Assembly (NCBI GenBank): GCA_013115135.1
Contig: JABANP010000181.1
Coordinates: forward strand, 1-64,000
Direction of reading: 5' to 3'
From: Perkinsus olseni
Lineage: Eukaryota > Perkinsozoa > Perkinsida > Perkinsidae
Length of the DNA stretch: 64,000 nt
Below, piece after piece: positions 11,101-22,534 of this stretch. The notes beneath the pieces were generated by a model. It was not told the origin of the DNA. It saw only the letters and a list, made by a program, of their open reading frames with translations, and made no database searches. The position numbers and the translations under genes were made by a program. The first letter of the stretch is position 1; each line of letters begins with the position of its first letter.

Positions 11101-13198
11101 CCAGAAACTGCAGACACAAAAGCTCACTCTGGCACCACCCGACATGCGAAAAGATATCAAAGTCGTATACGCGAAACTCGAGTGCAAATTTCCATTTTCA
11201 GAAGATGGCACCAAGACACGGAGTTCATCCACCGACTACAAACGTGTAAAGACAGATTTCAACTCCAATTAAAAATCTCAGATCGATCGGTTCGACGCTG
11301 GCCGCCTTCGCAATCTTTGAACCCTCTCTGCTCAACTTGTCCCGGTTATAGACAGGCCCTGAAAGCTGACCCGGAGAGTACAGCGGTACGCTGAATCCCA
11401 GTTCCTCACAAACCGCGCCGACCGACATAGCTATCTTCAACCGCATCCTCATCGAGTGGCCTCATGATTGGATGTGGCATAGTAGCCTCATTATTATTCT
11501 TCAGTGTTACATAGAGGGTGCACAGGGAGCTGTTTATGACCGACGGGTGGCACTAGTGGTCCAACTGACGCTCCTTACGCTCGGTCGTAGCCACGGTGTC
11601 GTCGTCAGCGCCACTGCCCTATCCTTTTCAGTGCATCACAGGCGTCGCTATTGGTGTCGTTTTGGTCGTTCACTGTTACAGTTCTACTAGCTGAGGGATA
11701 ACAGTTGTTTCCGAGAACCATCCTGCGCTCTTCTTACGAGCCTTAGATTATTGTTCTCGTCTGTGTCACCGCCGGGCGACAGTAGTATTCCCAGTGATAA
11801 GCCCGCGGCCTACTACATCCCTCACTACCTGTAGAATAGCTTGACAGTGGGGTCCCAAGGCGAATCAGAATAACCCAAAAGTGGGGAAAATCCTCCAAAT
11901 CAAAATCGGGTACCGAAGCCCTCGCACTCCCGATGGGCGATGTCCCCAAAGACGGATCTGTACCTGCAATCTCACACCAGTCCGAAAGGGCATGGATCAA
12001 GAAAAAAACACTCACACTGAGTAGAAGCCATCTTGGGAGTCGTCGTACTGGCCATTGAAGCAGCTCTTGTTGAAGTACTTCCATACGTTAACTAAGTGAC
12101 CTGCTCACGGTAGGACTGTCAAGGCAATAGATTTTCTCAACACTGTTGACAACTTGTCGGCAGTTATGAATCTCAGACACCGCGTCTGTGGCAATTGTTC
12201 CGATAAGTCCACTCTGCCATGCAATATATATATGCTGAAATTCTAGTCTGTTGAATTGCTACCATCACTAGATTCATTATGTTATACTGAATACCATACC
12301 TTACATATTATTTATTATTACTATTATATATATTTACTATACTAAATACCTTCATAATTATTTCTTATTAGTGTCTTATATTTATTATTATCAGTATTAA
12401 ATACACTCTACCCGCGAACCACATTCACTACCAGCCTCTTCCCTCGATTCTTCGTCCGTATCAAGGGCGTCGTCCCCTCGCAAGATCTGGTCTCGATGAT
12501 CATCGTACCACGCCCGCTCCTGTGGGTCGCTGAGGACCTCATTAGCCTCCGTGATCAGCTGGAACATCTAAAAAACCACCGGAAGAGGAGCTGAGATTGT
12601 CGACAATCGGGCCGGGTGTCGCTGTGGTGACACCTTCCATCGATCTGTATAACCGATTGGAGTGAATTTAAACGGCGGGGAGCTGAGATGGGCATCTGGC
12701 TCTCCACCAGAGAGCTCCCAGCGCCAGAGAATATTTCCTCAGACCGCAGGATAGAACAAGTTAACATGCGACGAGAAAGAACTACTTCCTTAGCGTCATC
12801 CGAATTCTGGTTCTTATCCGGGTGCCACTTCAGCGCCAGTTTCCGGTACCTGATGAGAACGAACCTCATAATCCCACCGTCGTATTCCAGGTGAGAATTC
12901 TGCGTCAATTCGACGATAATATCAGATTTCAAATTTTTCCTCGATTGAAGCTTTCCTTATACATCCTGCTGTACATGGTACAATCGCCACGTCTCTTCAG
13001 CACAAAGGCCGCTTCCGGCTGCTGTCATCACGCCAACAATACACAATAGTGGTCTTCAATAACTCTTCCAACCGCGAGCTACTGCGGTCCTCCGAGCAAA
13101 GACTTGAGACGTGTTGACTGTGATCTTACGCTTTCTTGATGTCATCCGGCCGAGCAGCTGCGATCAACTCCGAGGATCTCGTAGTAGCATGTCTTCAT
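8144..13198 (-). CDS. DNAJC21: DNAJC21/Jjj1-like J-protein (13 exons, frame breaks)
   Basis: Cytosolic Hsp70 co-chaperone that releases shuttling factors from pre-60S ribosomes. Exons: 13198-13130, 12849-12786, 12567-12412, about 12090-12016, 11963-11829, 11107-10960, 10609-10526, 10469-10408, 10244-10133, 9864-9772, 9413-8988, 8822-8683, 8255-8144. Visible: J domain start [13 protein letters not shown], helix [13 protein letters not shown] with the HPD triad, then [20 protein letters not shown]. The Jjj1-specific block [14 protein letters not shown] is followed by charged helix. The first C2H2 finger is CAACKKVF...NHENSKKH, then an acidic Ser/Glu stretch, then the second finger CDVCGE...[11 protein letters not shown] and a basic tail. 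The 9772 intron starts GC. Three indel-like breaks interrupt the frame (about 13160, 11910 and 11890), each next to strong homology on both sides. They may be assembly errors or early decay. Confidence 0.85.
12235..12400. other. AT-rich intron stretch
   Basis: Tandem-like TATTATTA and TATATATTTA sequence inside a DNAJC21 intron. No coding signal. Confidence 0.5.
12945..13092 (+). repeat. Dispersed repeat, copy 1 (second copy 61636-61775)
   Basis: Starts GAAGCTTTCCTTATACATC and contains AATCGCCACGTCTCT and TAGTGGTCTTCAATAACTCT. The same blocks recur in the same order and orientation at 61636-61775 with substitutions and small indels. Here it lies in the first intron of the DNAJC21 gene. No coding sense is evident, so it is probably part of a non-autonomous repeat. 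Confidence 0.6.
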
Positions 13199-14335
13199 TG
13201 GCAAGAGAACTGTTGAGCGAAGAAGTGTCCCCGTCCAAGGAAAGAATCGCTCCTGGAATGGATTCTGTTAAACGTGAAATTCGGTTCCAGAATCGATTCT
13301 GACCGTCAGAATTGGTCAATGGACCCGCCCCATAGTGTGATACTCTTGTGTTAGCTGTGATGATACAGATATCTTAGCTTAGCTCACGTAAAGCGTACTA
13401 CACTATTCCATTACCACTTATCTTCTTATATACTTGTACCTGTGGGTATCCTTGGGTATTGAGTTCCCAATTACAATAGTCCCTCAGTTTCAAAAACTTA
13501 ACCTCAATATCAGAATGAGTTCTATAACTGAAATAGTGCTTTTCGCCAATAAATTACAGGAGCGTTTTTCCCATGGCCGCTACTAACACTTAGGGACGGA
13601 TTTTCCAAAGGGAGGCCACTCATTGCCACATAAGGGAGGCCATGTGAAACTCACTAACCGGCCCTTTTGGCGGCCATGTGAAATAGGCCCCAGTTCTAGA
13701 TCATTTGTCGAATGGAAACGAAAATACGCAAGTCGGAGATAGTAGGCTTTACAACGCAACGCCTATTACCTATTACTTAAACCTATGGGAGGTAGGCTGT
13801 AAAAGTGAGGCGTCTATTATCAACAGCTCGACTAAGCGGCTCAATCGCCGACAGAATCGATTCCGGATTTTCGGACTTTCACAACCGATGCATATGTTTC
13901 CCGCGGAGGTTCAACCCTCGAGACCGGTCATTCTACTTCAATTTCTTGACTTCGATATTTCGAGCCTTTGATTTTCCCCCGTTGCCATTCGCCGTACCAC
14001 GTGATTATCATCCATCGTCGAGCCAAAGCCTCATTCACAAGTCATAGCAGCACGCTTGCCCAACTCGTATTTATCTGTCCCAGTTGTTATTCTACTAACC
14101 ATCACGGCGGAAATCCATCGCAATTCTGTCCTTCTTGGCAGGAAGCGCTGGCCGCTATCTTCCCTCCGTCAGCGTTAGTCACGGCACAGCGTAGCACTGC
14201 AGCTCCGATAGGTGGCAACGGCCATAGAGTCAGTGGAGAGGATATTTTCCTCGTCGGTACGACACCATTTGGCGGAACAGTACTGCCAGTTTTGACAGAG
14301 TAGGTTGGGAGAAAGTATTCACGGGAGAGAAGAGT
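13199..14335. other. Intergenic, repeats only
   Basis: Between the DNAJC21 start and the first subtilisin remnant. It holds a TCGATTCTGA repeat fragment (about 13285-13310), the solo MITE end, and a short direct repeat of CCTATTAC near 13765. No convincing exon. Confidence 0.4.
13672..13692. repeat. Solo MITE end (TGAAATAGGCCCCAG)
   Basis: The string TGAAATAGGCCCCAG matches the terminal inverted repeat of the complete elements at 53623-54283 and 61911-62213. No matching opposite end is found upstream, so this is a truncated copy. The preceding 80 bases contain two AGGCCATGTGAAA blocks. Confidence 0.5.
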
Positions 14336-14653
14336 TTGTCAGCCTGCCGCGTTAACTTAGCCTATGGTTTACGAGGCTTGCCCTGTAAAGTCGCACTACA
14401 CGAAGAAAATTCCTGTATTGTGCGTGTGAGTGACTCGCAGACTTCGAGCTGCGAGGCACCAGAGAATCCTCGGACGCAGATCTGCGGTTATCGCGCGAGC
14501 GAAGGAGCCTCGCCAGGAGTGGTGGCCCTGATGAAGAGTTTTAGAGCCTTCAAGCCGGAGGACGTCGAGAGGATGTTGTTGAACGCTACTGAGGGTCGAG
14601 TAAAAACGGAAAAAGGCGTCCTTCTGCAGTGTCGTCGTTTGATTGGCGATTAG
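14336..14653 (+). pseudogene. C-terminal remnant of a subtilisin-like protease
   Basis: The segment from about 14513 (ALMKSFRAFKPEDVERMLLN then ATEGRVKTE) repeats with few changes the C-terminus of the neighbouring subtilisin gene (15830-15930). It follows the catalytic Ser in this family. The rest of the domain (Asp and His blocks, Ser itself) is absent and the frame then leaves the family sequence. It looks like the tail of a former tandem copy. Confidence 0.65.
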
Positions 14654-14734
14654 TTCTCCTCTTTCCTACTTGAGTTCCCAATTCTACTCCAACACTCCGC
14701 CCCAGTCTGGGTAGATTAGATTATCCTTCCTGAA

Positions 14735-16018
14735 ATGCACTACCGCCTCTCTTCGCTCCGTCTATCAAAGGCGACGCTTGTCTTCCATCTACTAGCGGTA
14801 GTCACGGCTCTGCCCGAGTCCGCTGTTCTGATAGTAGAAAATTCTGCTGGCCACCAAGTCCGCATTGAGGATGCTTTTCGTCACCATCGCGACGGCGTCG
14901 GACTAGACAGATTCCCACAGGAAAAATTGAACCGATTATCTGAATGCTTTGAAGGGACGAGGAAATCAGCCGTTGTACAGTCCTTGGACAACACTGGCAT
15001 GCAAATTGTCTACACCGGAGTCCCAGGCTGCCCTGCCTCTTACAGAGACGTTTGCGAGTTCGTCGAATCAGTTGCAAGTCGGGCGAACTACGGTCAATTT
15101 GCGTGCACTGAGGGATCGCGGAATTGTTTGTCACCGATGAGCGGAAGACGCTTGTGGGCCTCGAGGGGTGGTGCTCCGACCAGAGAGTTCGGGCCATCGC
15201 GCCTAAGTATCCTAGACTACCCTCCCAACGATCCGCTGTTCTCGAGTCAGCGAACCCTCTTCAAAGCTCTTCGCGTTGAAGATACTTGGCAGGCGATCAA
15301 AGGATCGGGTCTTCCGCGAAAGGCGGTCGTATTGACACTAATTGATACTGGTATAACTCCTGGGCATCCTGAGCTCGAGGGAAGGCTATTAAAAGAACGA
15401 GAGGCGGAGAGCTACACTAAGAGGTCGAACACTCGGGATGAAAGAAACGAGCGTTGTGGTATATGCGTACGGAAATCGCTTCACACCAGCTACGGCCCTC
15501 ATTTTCGACCACTTGCTCAAGAAAGTGACAAAGAAGGGGATTCTGGTTCTAGTGTCCTCTTCGAACTCTGACCGTGTTGATAGCAGAGAGGAGGTTATCG
15601 TTCCCTGCTCCCTAGCCAATGGTATCCCAGCCTGGGATTCCCAGGGGTCCTCTGCGTCACAGCGACGCACGCGGAAGAACCGCTGGTCCTGGCAAGAAGG
15701 GTGGCGAAACTCGCTAGTCTTGGGGTGCCTGGGACTGAAATGATGAGCTTGACACCGGAGTGCGACGGCGATGAATGGCTTTACGGTATGTTCCGGGGGT
15801 CGTCTGGCGCCACAGCAGGGGCTGCTGGGATAGTGGCGTTGATGAAGAGTTTCAAAGCCTTCAAGCCGGAGGAAGTCGAGAGGATGCTGTTGAACGCTAC
15901 TGAGGGTCGAGTCAAAACGGAAGATGGGGACGAGATGACATACGGCGTTCTTCGACCTGATCTGGCCGTCGACCAAGCGATAGCTGAGGCGAGGTTATCC
16001 CCTCAACGACGGTCTTGA
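14735..16018 (+). pseudogene. Secreted subtilisin-like (S8) protease, disrupted
   Basis: Starts with a signal peptide (MHYRLSSLRLSKATLVFHLL...), then a propeptide-like region and the catalytic Asp block (VVLTLIDTGITPGHPELEGR). About 15 residues later the sequence jumps to the strand before the oxyanion region in another frame (VVVYAYGNRF, about 15450). The segment that should hold the catalytic His (HGTxVAG) is missing. A further frame change lies at about 15625-15640, where TCCCAG is repeated 14 nt apart. Removing one 14-nt unit restores IPGVLCVTATH continuity in principle, so a local duplication explains it. The Ser block follows (FRGSSGATAGAAGIVALMKS) and the stop is at 16018. S8 proteases of this kind are abundant secreted enzymes in perkinsozoans. 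Without the His this copy should be inactive. Unrecognised introns are the alternative explanation. Confidence 0.72.
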
Positions 16019-16495
16019 TGTATCCGAGGACAGCTGGCGCGTGCACAGCGGATTTTGACTGCTCGCTGATGATCTCCCATGCATTAGATGCTCGTCTTTT
16101 CCTGAATTCCGGAGTTTGACCTGCAGTACGTGAAGCATCACAAAGTGAAAAACGCGATAATGTGAGAAGCGTTATTCACCGATTTTTTTCATTTCACGGT
16201 TGAAACTGCACTTATAATCGCTCTACCATTTACCATGTTCTGTATGTACAAAGCGCCGGTCGTGCCAAGTTGTCATGTGACTGAAAGCTCTTGCGCTACA
16301 CCATGACTGAGTTCAAGATTCAATCCTATGGTCTATAGGCTATAGATAATACTCGAAGGACGAGGATGAGCGTCACCTCGTCGATCCATCGATCGTCCCG
16401 GGCACCGATTCAAGTGGTTAATCCAAACTTGAAGGTAAATCCACTACCTGCGCGACAAAATATGCAGTGGCTGTGTCCCACTGTGATGAACTCAC

Positions 16496-17203
16496 CAGGA
16501 GCCAATTAAAGTGCTAAGCCATTCCGGGTTCCAAGTCCACGGCAAAAAATCCGGGTTCCGCCTCCATGGGTCGGTTTTCCCACCCATGCTCTATTAAAGT
16601 GATGCTACTCGGGAAGGTCGACTTTCTGGGTGCATTTTCCAAGACGTCTTCCTAGGCGACCTTTCTCGAATTAAAGTACCAACATGGAGAATGGCACCCA
16701 GCTTGGAGAAACTTGGTACTTGGAAGACGAAAACCCTCCAACTTTTCCTTATACTTAACGTTTTCCGTAACGTTCTCGTGGTACTTGGGGAACCGAACCT
16801 TCGAGAATTTAGGATAAGGTGAATTGATAACCGGTTGGGTGTCTTTAAAAGGTGTAATTATCGTCTTGGGACGTGACCATGCTCGTGAAATATCGTTTCT
16901 GCCTACAATTATTGCTCTCTATCAAGTTACGAGTACACTTGGAAAAAACGGGTTGCGCTTCGGAGTCGCGCGACTGGTGGAAAAATGACCCTCCTCCGGA
17001 ACATGGAAATCGCGCACTTTAATCCGCGCTCTCTTGGAAGTGTTCACTTGGATTGGAAACAGGACCCTGCGCGTGGATCCAAGTACTTGGAGATATCCCC
17101 TGGGACATTGCTGCACTTTAATAGACTATTTTTCTCCAAGTTTGGAAAGGACTACTTTCCCTCCACTTGGACTTGGAAAAGTGGGCACTTTAATCGGCTC
17201 CAG
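16496..17203. mobile_element. 708-bp TIR element (MITE-like)
   Basis: The ends form an imperfect inverted repeat: left CAGGAGCCAATTAAAGTGC, right (reverse complement) CTGGAGCCGATTAAAGTGC. The ATTAAAGTG core recurs internally in both orientations (about 16594, 16673, 17016, 17110). No ORF of interest. The interior is rich in CTTGGAA and GGTACTTGG. Target duplication not clear. Non-autonomous; the family is unknown to me. Confidence 0.6.
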
Positions 17204-17520
17204 ATCAACGCAAGTCTTGCGTCCAGGAAAAAAACTTCGTAATGGCTACCAAGCTGAGTTAACTCGGAAAATGACTGATCGTACGAACGATAGCAATTTT
17301 TAGATAGCAGTTTTTTGCCACTATTGAGAGCAATGTTGTCTGAACGAGCCAGTTCAAATGGCATTGACGAGAGGACCTCATGTTGAGCTGCCCTACAGGC
17401 TGTAGGTTGCAAGGGCTCCTCAAAGATACAGAACTTAGCTTTGTGAGCTAAGGGTATGGGCTAATGACGACGGGGCAGTCTGTCGGAAAATGGAGCAAAA
17501 AGAAATGATGACCAGATGCC

Positions 17521-18081
17521 TCACCATCGCCCAACCTCAGATAAAAGTACACGCTTATTCTGGATCTCGACAAAAGTCTCTTGCTCCGAGTGGAAGTCGA
17601 TGTAAGTGAGATCCTTGGGGCCAAGCGTAATGTTGCAATTCTGATGTACTTCATCTCTGAGCTCATGGTAAGCCTCCATATCTGATTGAGCGATCTTGAA
17701 CCTGGAAGGGTACGGCCACAAGCCGCTTTGGTAGACCATGACGAAATCCGCATGAATCGACTTCGCGTGGAGAGGGGCTGAGGCCAAGCCGCATTCAAAA
17801 GTGATGGTGGCATGCTGCCAACTGATCGAAGTGTATTCGATCTCGACGTCTGGCAAGGAATAGAGGTAGTCGATGATGTGGCCACCCACCGAGGTCGGAC
17901 CAGAAGGAGAATCGAGAGCGGTCATGCGGGAGCGACGGTCATACGTTCGAGGAAGAGGGAGAGATGAGATAAAGTATCCTGTGGCGAGGCAAGAGAGCGT
18001 GTCTGGCACCACGCAGAGCAAGTTTCGCTGGGTGGTAAAGATACTTTCCCGGGGCTCAATCGACCGAGCAAGTTGTGTCAT
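17521..18081 (-). CDS. Hypothetical protein, 186 codons
   Basis: The longest open frame here. It reads as a globular sequence in its second half (HIIDYLYSLPDVEIEYTSIS, then FECGLASAPLHAKSIHADFV, and EAYHELRDEVHQNCNITLG). The N-terminal 50 residues are less convincing and could be intron or upstream sequence. Two cysteines and no membrane segment. I do not recognise a family. No partner gene is close. Confidence 0.4.
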   Translation of the reverse strand: MTQLARSIEPRESIFTTQRNLLCVVPDTLSCLATGYFISSLPLPRTYDRRSRMTALDSPSGPTSVGGHIIDYLYSLPDVEIEYTSISWQHATITFECGLASAPLHAKSIHADFVMVYQSGLWPYPSRFKIAQSDMEAYHELRDEVHQNCNITLGPKDLTYIDFHSEQETFVEIQNKRVLLSEVGRW

Positions 18082-18301
18082 GAAGACTTCAGTGTCTCGT
18101 CCCTTCCTTCGAGTGACTTGGCGAGATTCCGGTATCCGCAGCTAACCAGGGCACGCGGGCACATAGCCAAGCTCGGACGAGCTTATCGCCGCGCGCACGA
18201 CTCAGCAGAATAAACCGGAAGTGGATCTCTTTGATATCTGCAGGAGATGCAGACCTCACAGAGCCTGTATCAACGATTCTCCTTAGGGTTCTGCACTCCA
18301 C

Positions 18302-19332
18302 AACGACGGATTAGTCGATAAGAGGAAAGCTATATGTGTCAGCAATATAGTGGGTCCGCGTGTGCGTGCTGCTAAACGGCCCGCAGCGGGCGGCTTCCCG
18401 CCACCGCCGCCCTGCTTTCTATCTGTTTGTGGACAAATGCTGCGGGTCCGCCCGCTCGGGTGCGCGAACTTCGCAGGATTGAGCTTGACGTCGATTTCGG
18501 CACGCGAATTGTGGTCATGAGAGCACTGCTTACTTACTACCAGTATCTCGCATCATTCTAAGTCTCGCACTCGCGTGCGTTCTAGGCTAGAGCTTACGCT
18601 AGGCTAGAAGCTATTTATAGAAGCTCATCATCTGCCAACACCTCTCGAGCCCAATTGCATCACTCTTCGAGCCCGGTCCCGAATAGCCACATGGCGTGCC
18701 GATAACCCGAAGACCGTGCACTATAACTCACACGTACAGTGACTGTATTCAGTTATAGTGCATGCTGTTGACCAGCTATGCGCATGCGTGCAAGCCTAGG
18801 GAGACAACGGCCCAGACACGGGGATCTCCTACCCTCTTGTGTTGAACACCTGCCCACAATGACCCAGTAAATGCAATAACCAGGTAGATAACGAAGAGCT
18901 TAGTCTCGATAGCTGGCTGGCAGTCTAATGGCAGATCTAATGGCAGATCTAATGGCACGTCGCCATTAACGACACGAAAACGGAATTCTGCCCCTGCTTC
19001 GGTTGCTGAGAGTTGAAGGTCCTAGGGACCAGAGCCGGAGGGTTGTGGCGGCCTTCCGGTCAGTAGTAGGGGAAAGCTGCTTTTATGCCGAAGATATGAC
19101 CTCGAGCGCGTTCCGTCTGCGAGCCTGCTTCTTGAGACCGGTCCCTTGCACGGTTCAACTAGTGGTATCGCCAAGTGCTCAGCTCAGGGTCGTAGATATC
19201 GTAATGAGACGGGATAGTGAACGTGGTCTAGCGGAGCGATGCGAAGATTCTCGTCACGAACGTTCCCTTTTCATGTTGTTGTCTCCCACGCTATTCAATA
19301 CAACCTGCCGGCGAGACGTCTCAAAGGCAACT
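18302..19332. other. Intergenic with a short tandem repeat
   Basis: Contains a GC-rich patch with self-complementary GGGCGGC/GCCGCC runs (18375-18415) and three tandem copies of CAGATCTAATGG (18921-18957). Upstream exons of the coiled-coil gene may lie at the right end, but none can be fixed. Confidence 0.35.
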
Positions 19333-22300
19333 TAGTGCCGAAAGAAAAGGTTGATGAGTTGAAGGAACAAGCGGAGCGAGCCTTCCAGGAGCTGCGAGAA
19401 CAGGCGGACGAAGATGTACGCCATCTCCAGTCGGTACTACTATTACTGCTGCTGCGGAGCCCCGTCCAAGAGGATAGGACTGTTGTAGGAATTCCGGCGG
19501 CAAATGGCGGAAAAGGCCGTCGAGATTGAGGCATTGAAGGAAGAGCTGAGGGCACTGCGTGAAGGGAACGAGAATTTGGGCGTATCTCCTGTAACGGTTG
19601 CTGCCTGCTGAGTTTGATAGAGCCCATGGTTGCACTTAGGGTGGGCAGAAGGCGGTTTTGGAGGAGATGGTGCGGCTGCAGGAGCAAGTAACCGAGGCGG
19701 AGCGGCGGTCGGCTGAGCTCGGGAAGCAGGTGAGGAGTGGTAGTACCTTTTGAGGAAGTGATGTGCCTAGTGGTGGCCCGTGTGCCTGCTCACTCATCAC
19801 ACAAGCTGACCGCCGCCATATCTTAGCCTAGCTAATCCCATTGATGTGACGCTGTCTATTCGTGAATCTTCAAGCGCTGGGGCTCCCTATGACAGATGAC
19901 AGCGTGTTAGGTGGTCGCCCTGCAGAACACAGTCGATGCAGAGCGGCAGCAGGCTGCCGAGGATAGACGTCGTTTCGAGGAGAGTATGCGTGCCAGTGAG
20001 GAGACCAACAGACAGCTGAATGATGAGCTTGAACGAGACAGGGAAATTCTTTCGTAATATGACCGGGTGGTTCGAAGAGGTCGTGAGTGTTTTGAAGGGA
20101 CGTAGGCAACTGGAGGAGGCAGCAGATCATAGGTCGAACCTTGCAGTTGACAAAATGCAGGAAGATATCCAAGAGAAGGACAGGACGAACAAAGTATAGT
20201 CTCCTGCCATCCCCTTTCTGCCGACAAAAGCTTCGATGAAGGCACTTGAGGCGGCGCTGGCGAGTTCCAGAGACGACCTCAAGCTGCTCGAAGCTCGGGT
20301 GGAGAATCTCATGAACCTTGTGAAGGAAGAACGGGAGGGGGCGGAGCGGAAGGCAGCTGAAGTAGTACTACTACTACTACTACTACTACTACTACAGGAA
20401 CCTTGAACCCATTCCCATTCCGGGGATGGGGTAATTTCGAGAATTCCCGGGTTTTTCGATGGACTGCCTCTCCCTTGTAGTTTTAGTAGCGCTCCCAGGA
20501 TCGTCTCCAATCAGTTTGGTTCGATCCTGAGAACGCTACTGAAGGTCAGAGCTTTTGAGTCAGGGGAGGTAGCCTTTTGACCACCCCTTGTGTCATAGGG
20601 TAATGTCGGTTCGTTGAACGGTCGTCGCGGCCATGGCTTCGGTAGTTGCTCGCGTTCACTTCGCTGGAGTCGCTGATCAACCTAAGATCCCTTTCAGAAG
20701 TTCAGCGCGGAAATTCGTAAAGTACGACGTAACTCGGAGAACACGGTGGCCGTGCTGCGGTCGAAGATACAGAAAATCGAAGCTGCTCACGCGGAAGCGG
20801 TTGAGTCTTACGAGGGACAAATTACGGCACTGAAAGCGGAGAGCTCGAAAATGCGAGCCAGGTAGTGTTGTTTGGGGTCGAAAATTCAGGAGGGGAGGCA
20901 AAAATTTTTTGCACTGTGGAGAGCAGCTACGGCGTGATCCCTGGTGGAAACTATCGTCTGTAAAATCGCAGGGAATTTTGGGTAAAAAATGGTGTGCATG
21001 GCCTTGGACAGCTTTGATGCAGCAGTGCTGGTGGCGGTTCGTCTGTGGGGATGTGCCATTGGCAGGCTGAATAAAGCGAGGACTTCTACTGAGGCAAAAG
21101 AAGGGCAGTTCAACCATCTCGTCGACCAACTGGAGATCCATAAGGTAAAGGTGGTTGAAGCTCGGGAGGAGTTCTTAGAGGAACGACGGCGAAATAAGGA
21201 GCTCAACAGAAGGCTGGTGGGGGAGGGGCTCCAAGGCGACTGCTCGTCCTGATGGTGGATTTGTCGAAAGCTGGGATCTGTCGTAGTTATCAGCGTGGTT
21301 CGCGTGCAGTTGCATCTCGAAATTTAGAAACAATCTTCGCTTCGCTCCGCCGCTAAGAGGCTGGTGATTAGAACAGTGGAATCAATGTTATGATAGTTGC
21401 TGGATGGTTAATTGAAATCACTTGAAGAGTCATGATCCCTGAATTATTTATGAGATATATGAAAAGGGGGTGATGAGGAATCTTAGCTCGACTCGTGCTC
21501 TATCCAGAATTTGGTCCTAGTACCGCTTGAATTTCCCTCTGAATTGGGCGCACTAGTCCCCTGTAACATGAGTAATCGTCAGGCTGCGATGGAGCAAGAG
21601 GCGAGTCGGAGGTTGGCTACGGCAGAATTGGGCTCGAAGGCTTTGGAGCAGCGACTGCGGCTGTTGGGAGAGAGACGAGCATCTTTGGCCAGTGCAGAGA
21701 TCCTAGGGGAGGAGGTTGAAGATCTCAGGTTGAAGTATGTCATTGCCTCGTGGACCTTCATCGCACCGCGGATTCTCGTGGTTGAGGACTTGTTAATCTG
21801 ATGACTTGTCATCGGCACGAATCAAGCTTAGACTCTTCAGCTCGTCGCTTTTGTGCTGTTTTTCGGGCTTCCCGTCTTCCGTGCATTTTACCTCTTCCCT
21901 TCGTGTCAGAGTAGCTCGACTCACGACGGCCTTGACCACAACCCGAGACGAACTAGAAAGAGAGCGTCGAAGCTCAGCGGAGGTGGTTGACAGCTTACAG
22001 AAGCGACTGAGTATCTTTTTGCGTGCAAAAGCCGAGAGTGAACCTCAAGTAAAGTGCAAGATACGCTTCGCGGACGAATCGAACCCCCCCCCCCCCCCCT
22101 GTGTTCAGCAAACCAATTCTGAAACGAGTTCTGAACTCAGAAACGATTTTGGAATTGATTCTTACACGTAAAATGATACGGTAGCAAAATCAATTCTGAG
22201 CTTCTGAGTTACTCTAGTGTTTGGCAACCGTACTGGGATCGAGGAAAGTACGGTACGCAGTACGTTTCAAACTGTCAACCTAGGACGGGTACGGAGACGT

Positions 22301-22534
22301 AGTACGTATTAAATATATTAAATAACGCATACGTGTACTAAATTACGCCGTACTTCAAGTACGGCGTAGTAGTACGGTACTGAGGGAACCCGCGCGACGG
22401 GTAGTACGGGTACTGACCTGTACTCGTACCCATACCGTACTCCGTACTAGACCGTACCCGTACTGTCGCCCACGTTGCTCTGCTGATCGGCCCCCTGTCT
22501 CCTCTCAGGCAACCAGCGCCAGCCTGCCGTCTAA
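19333..22534 (+). CDS. Long coiled-coil protein, at least 11 exons
   Basis: Exons: about 19333-19433, 19489-19581, 19640-19729, 19911-20053, 20106-20193, 20242-20361, 20698-20861, 21081-21216, 21583-21728, 21910-22010 and probably 22509-22534. All junctions have GT...AG and matching phases, which is strong support. The translation is heptad-like, Glu/Arg/Leu-rich and without globular parts: EKVDELKEQAERAFQELREQ, VRLQEQVTEAERRSAELGKQ, DDLKLLEARVENLMNLVKEE, HLVDQLEIHKVKVVEAREEF, TRDELERERRSSAEVVDSLQ. It is probably a cytoskeletal, centrosomal or ciliary scaffold, but the composition is too generic to name an orthologue. A TAC microsatellite (20366-20396) sits at the 5' end of intron 6. The true start is not seen. 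Confidence 0.65.
20366..20396. repeat. (TAC)n microsatellite
   Basis: About ten uninterrupted TAC units directly after a GTAGTA splice donor of the coiled-coil gene. Confidence 0.9.
22084..22099. repeat. Poly-C tract
   Basis: Sixteen consecutive C residues in an intron. The length is probably unreliable in any assembly. Confidence 0.9.
22215..22470. repeat. GTAC-rich palindromic repeat cluster
   Basis: Dense degenerate copies of GTACGGTAC, GTACGGGTAC and CCGTACTT in both orientations, with an AT-rich centre (TATTAAATATATTAAATA). Runs such as CCGTACTTCAAGTACGG are perfect inverted repeats, so the segment should fold extensively. It may be a MITE interior or structured intergenic DNA. It lies within the last intron of the coiled-coil gene. 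Confidence 0.7.

Noticed and set aside
11890..11915. A 21-nt intron in DNAJC21
   Set aside because: Removal restores frame but deletes the conserved LEDFPHF block, so two small indels fit homology better.
14802..15197. 131-codon minus ORF
   Set aside because: Antisense shadow of the subtilisin reading frame, which has clear family motifs on the + strand.
15612..15634. A 23-nt intron in the subtilisin gene
   Set aside because: GT...AG removal keeps frame, but a 14-nt duplication between TCCCAG repeats gives a better family match (IPGVLCVTAT).
15389..15976. 195-codon minus ORF
   Set aside because: Overlaps the subtilisin C-terminal half in antisense; no motif of its own.
18776..18958. Minus ORF MPLDLPLDLPLD...
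   Set aside because: Its start is the translation of the CAGATCTAATGG tandem repeat.
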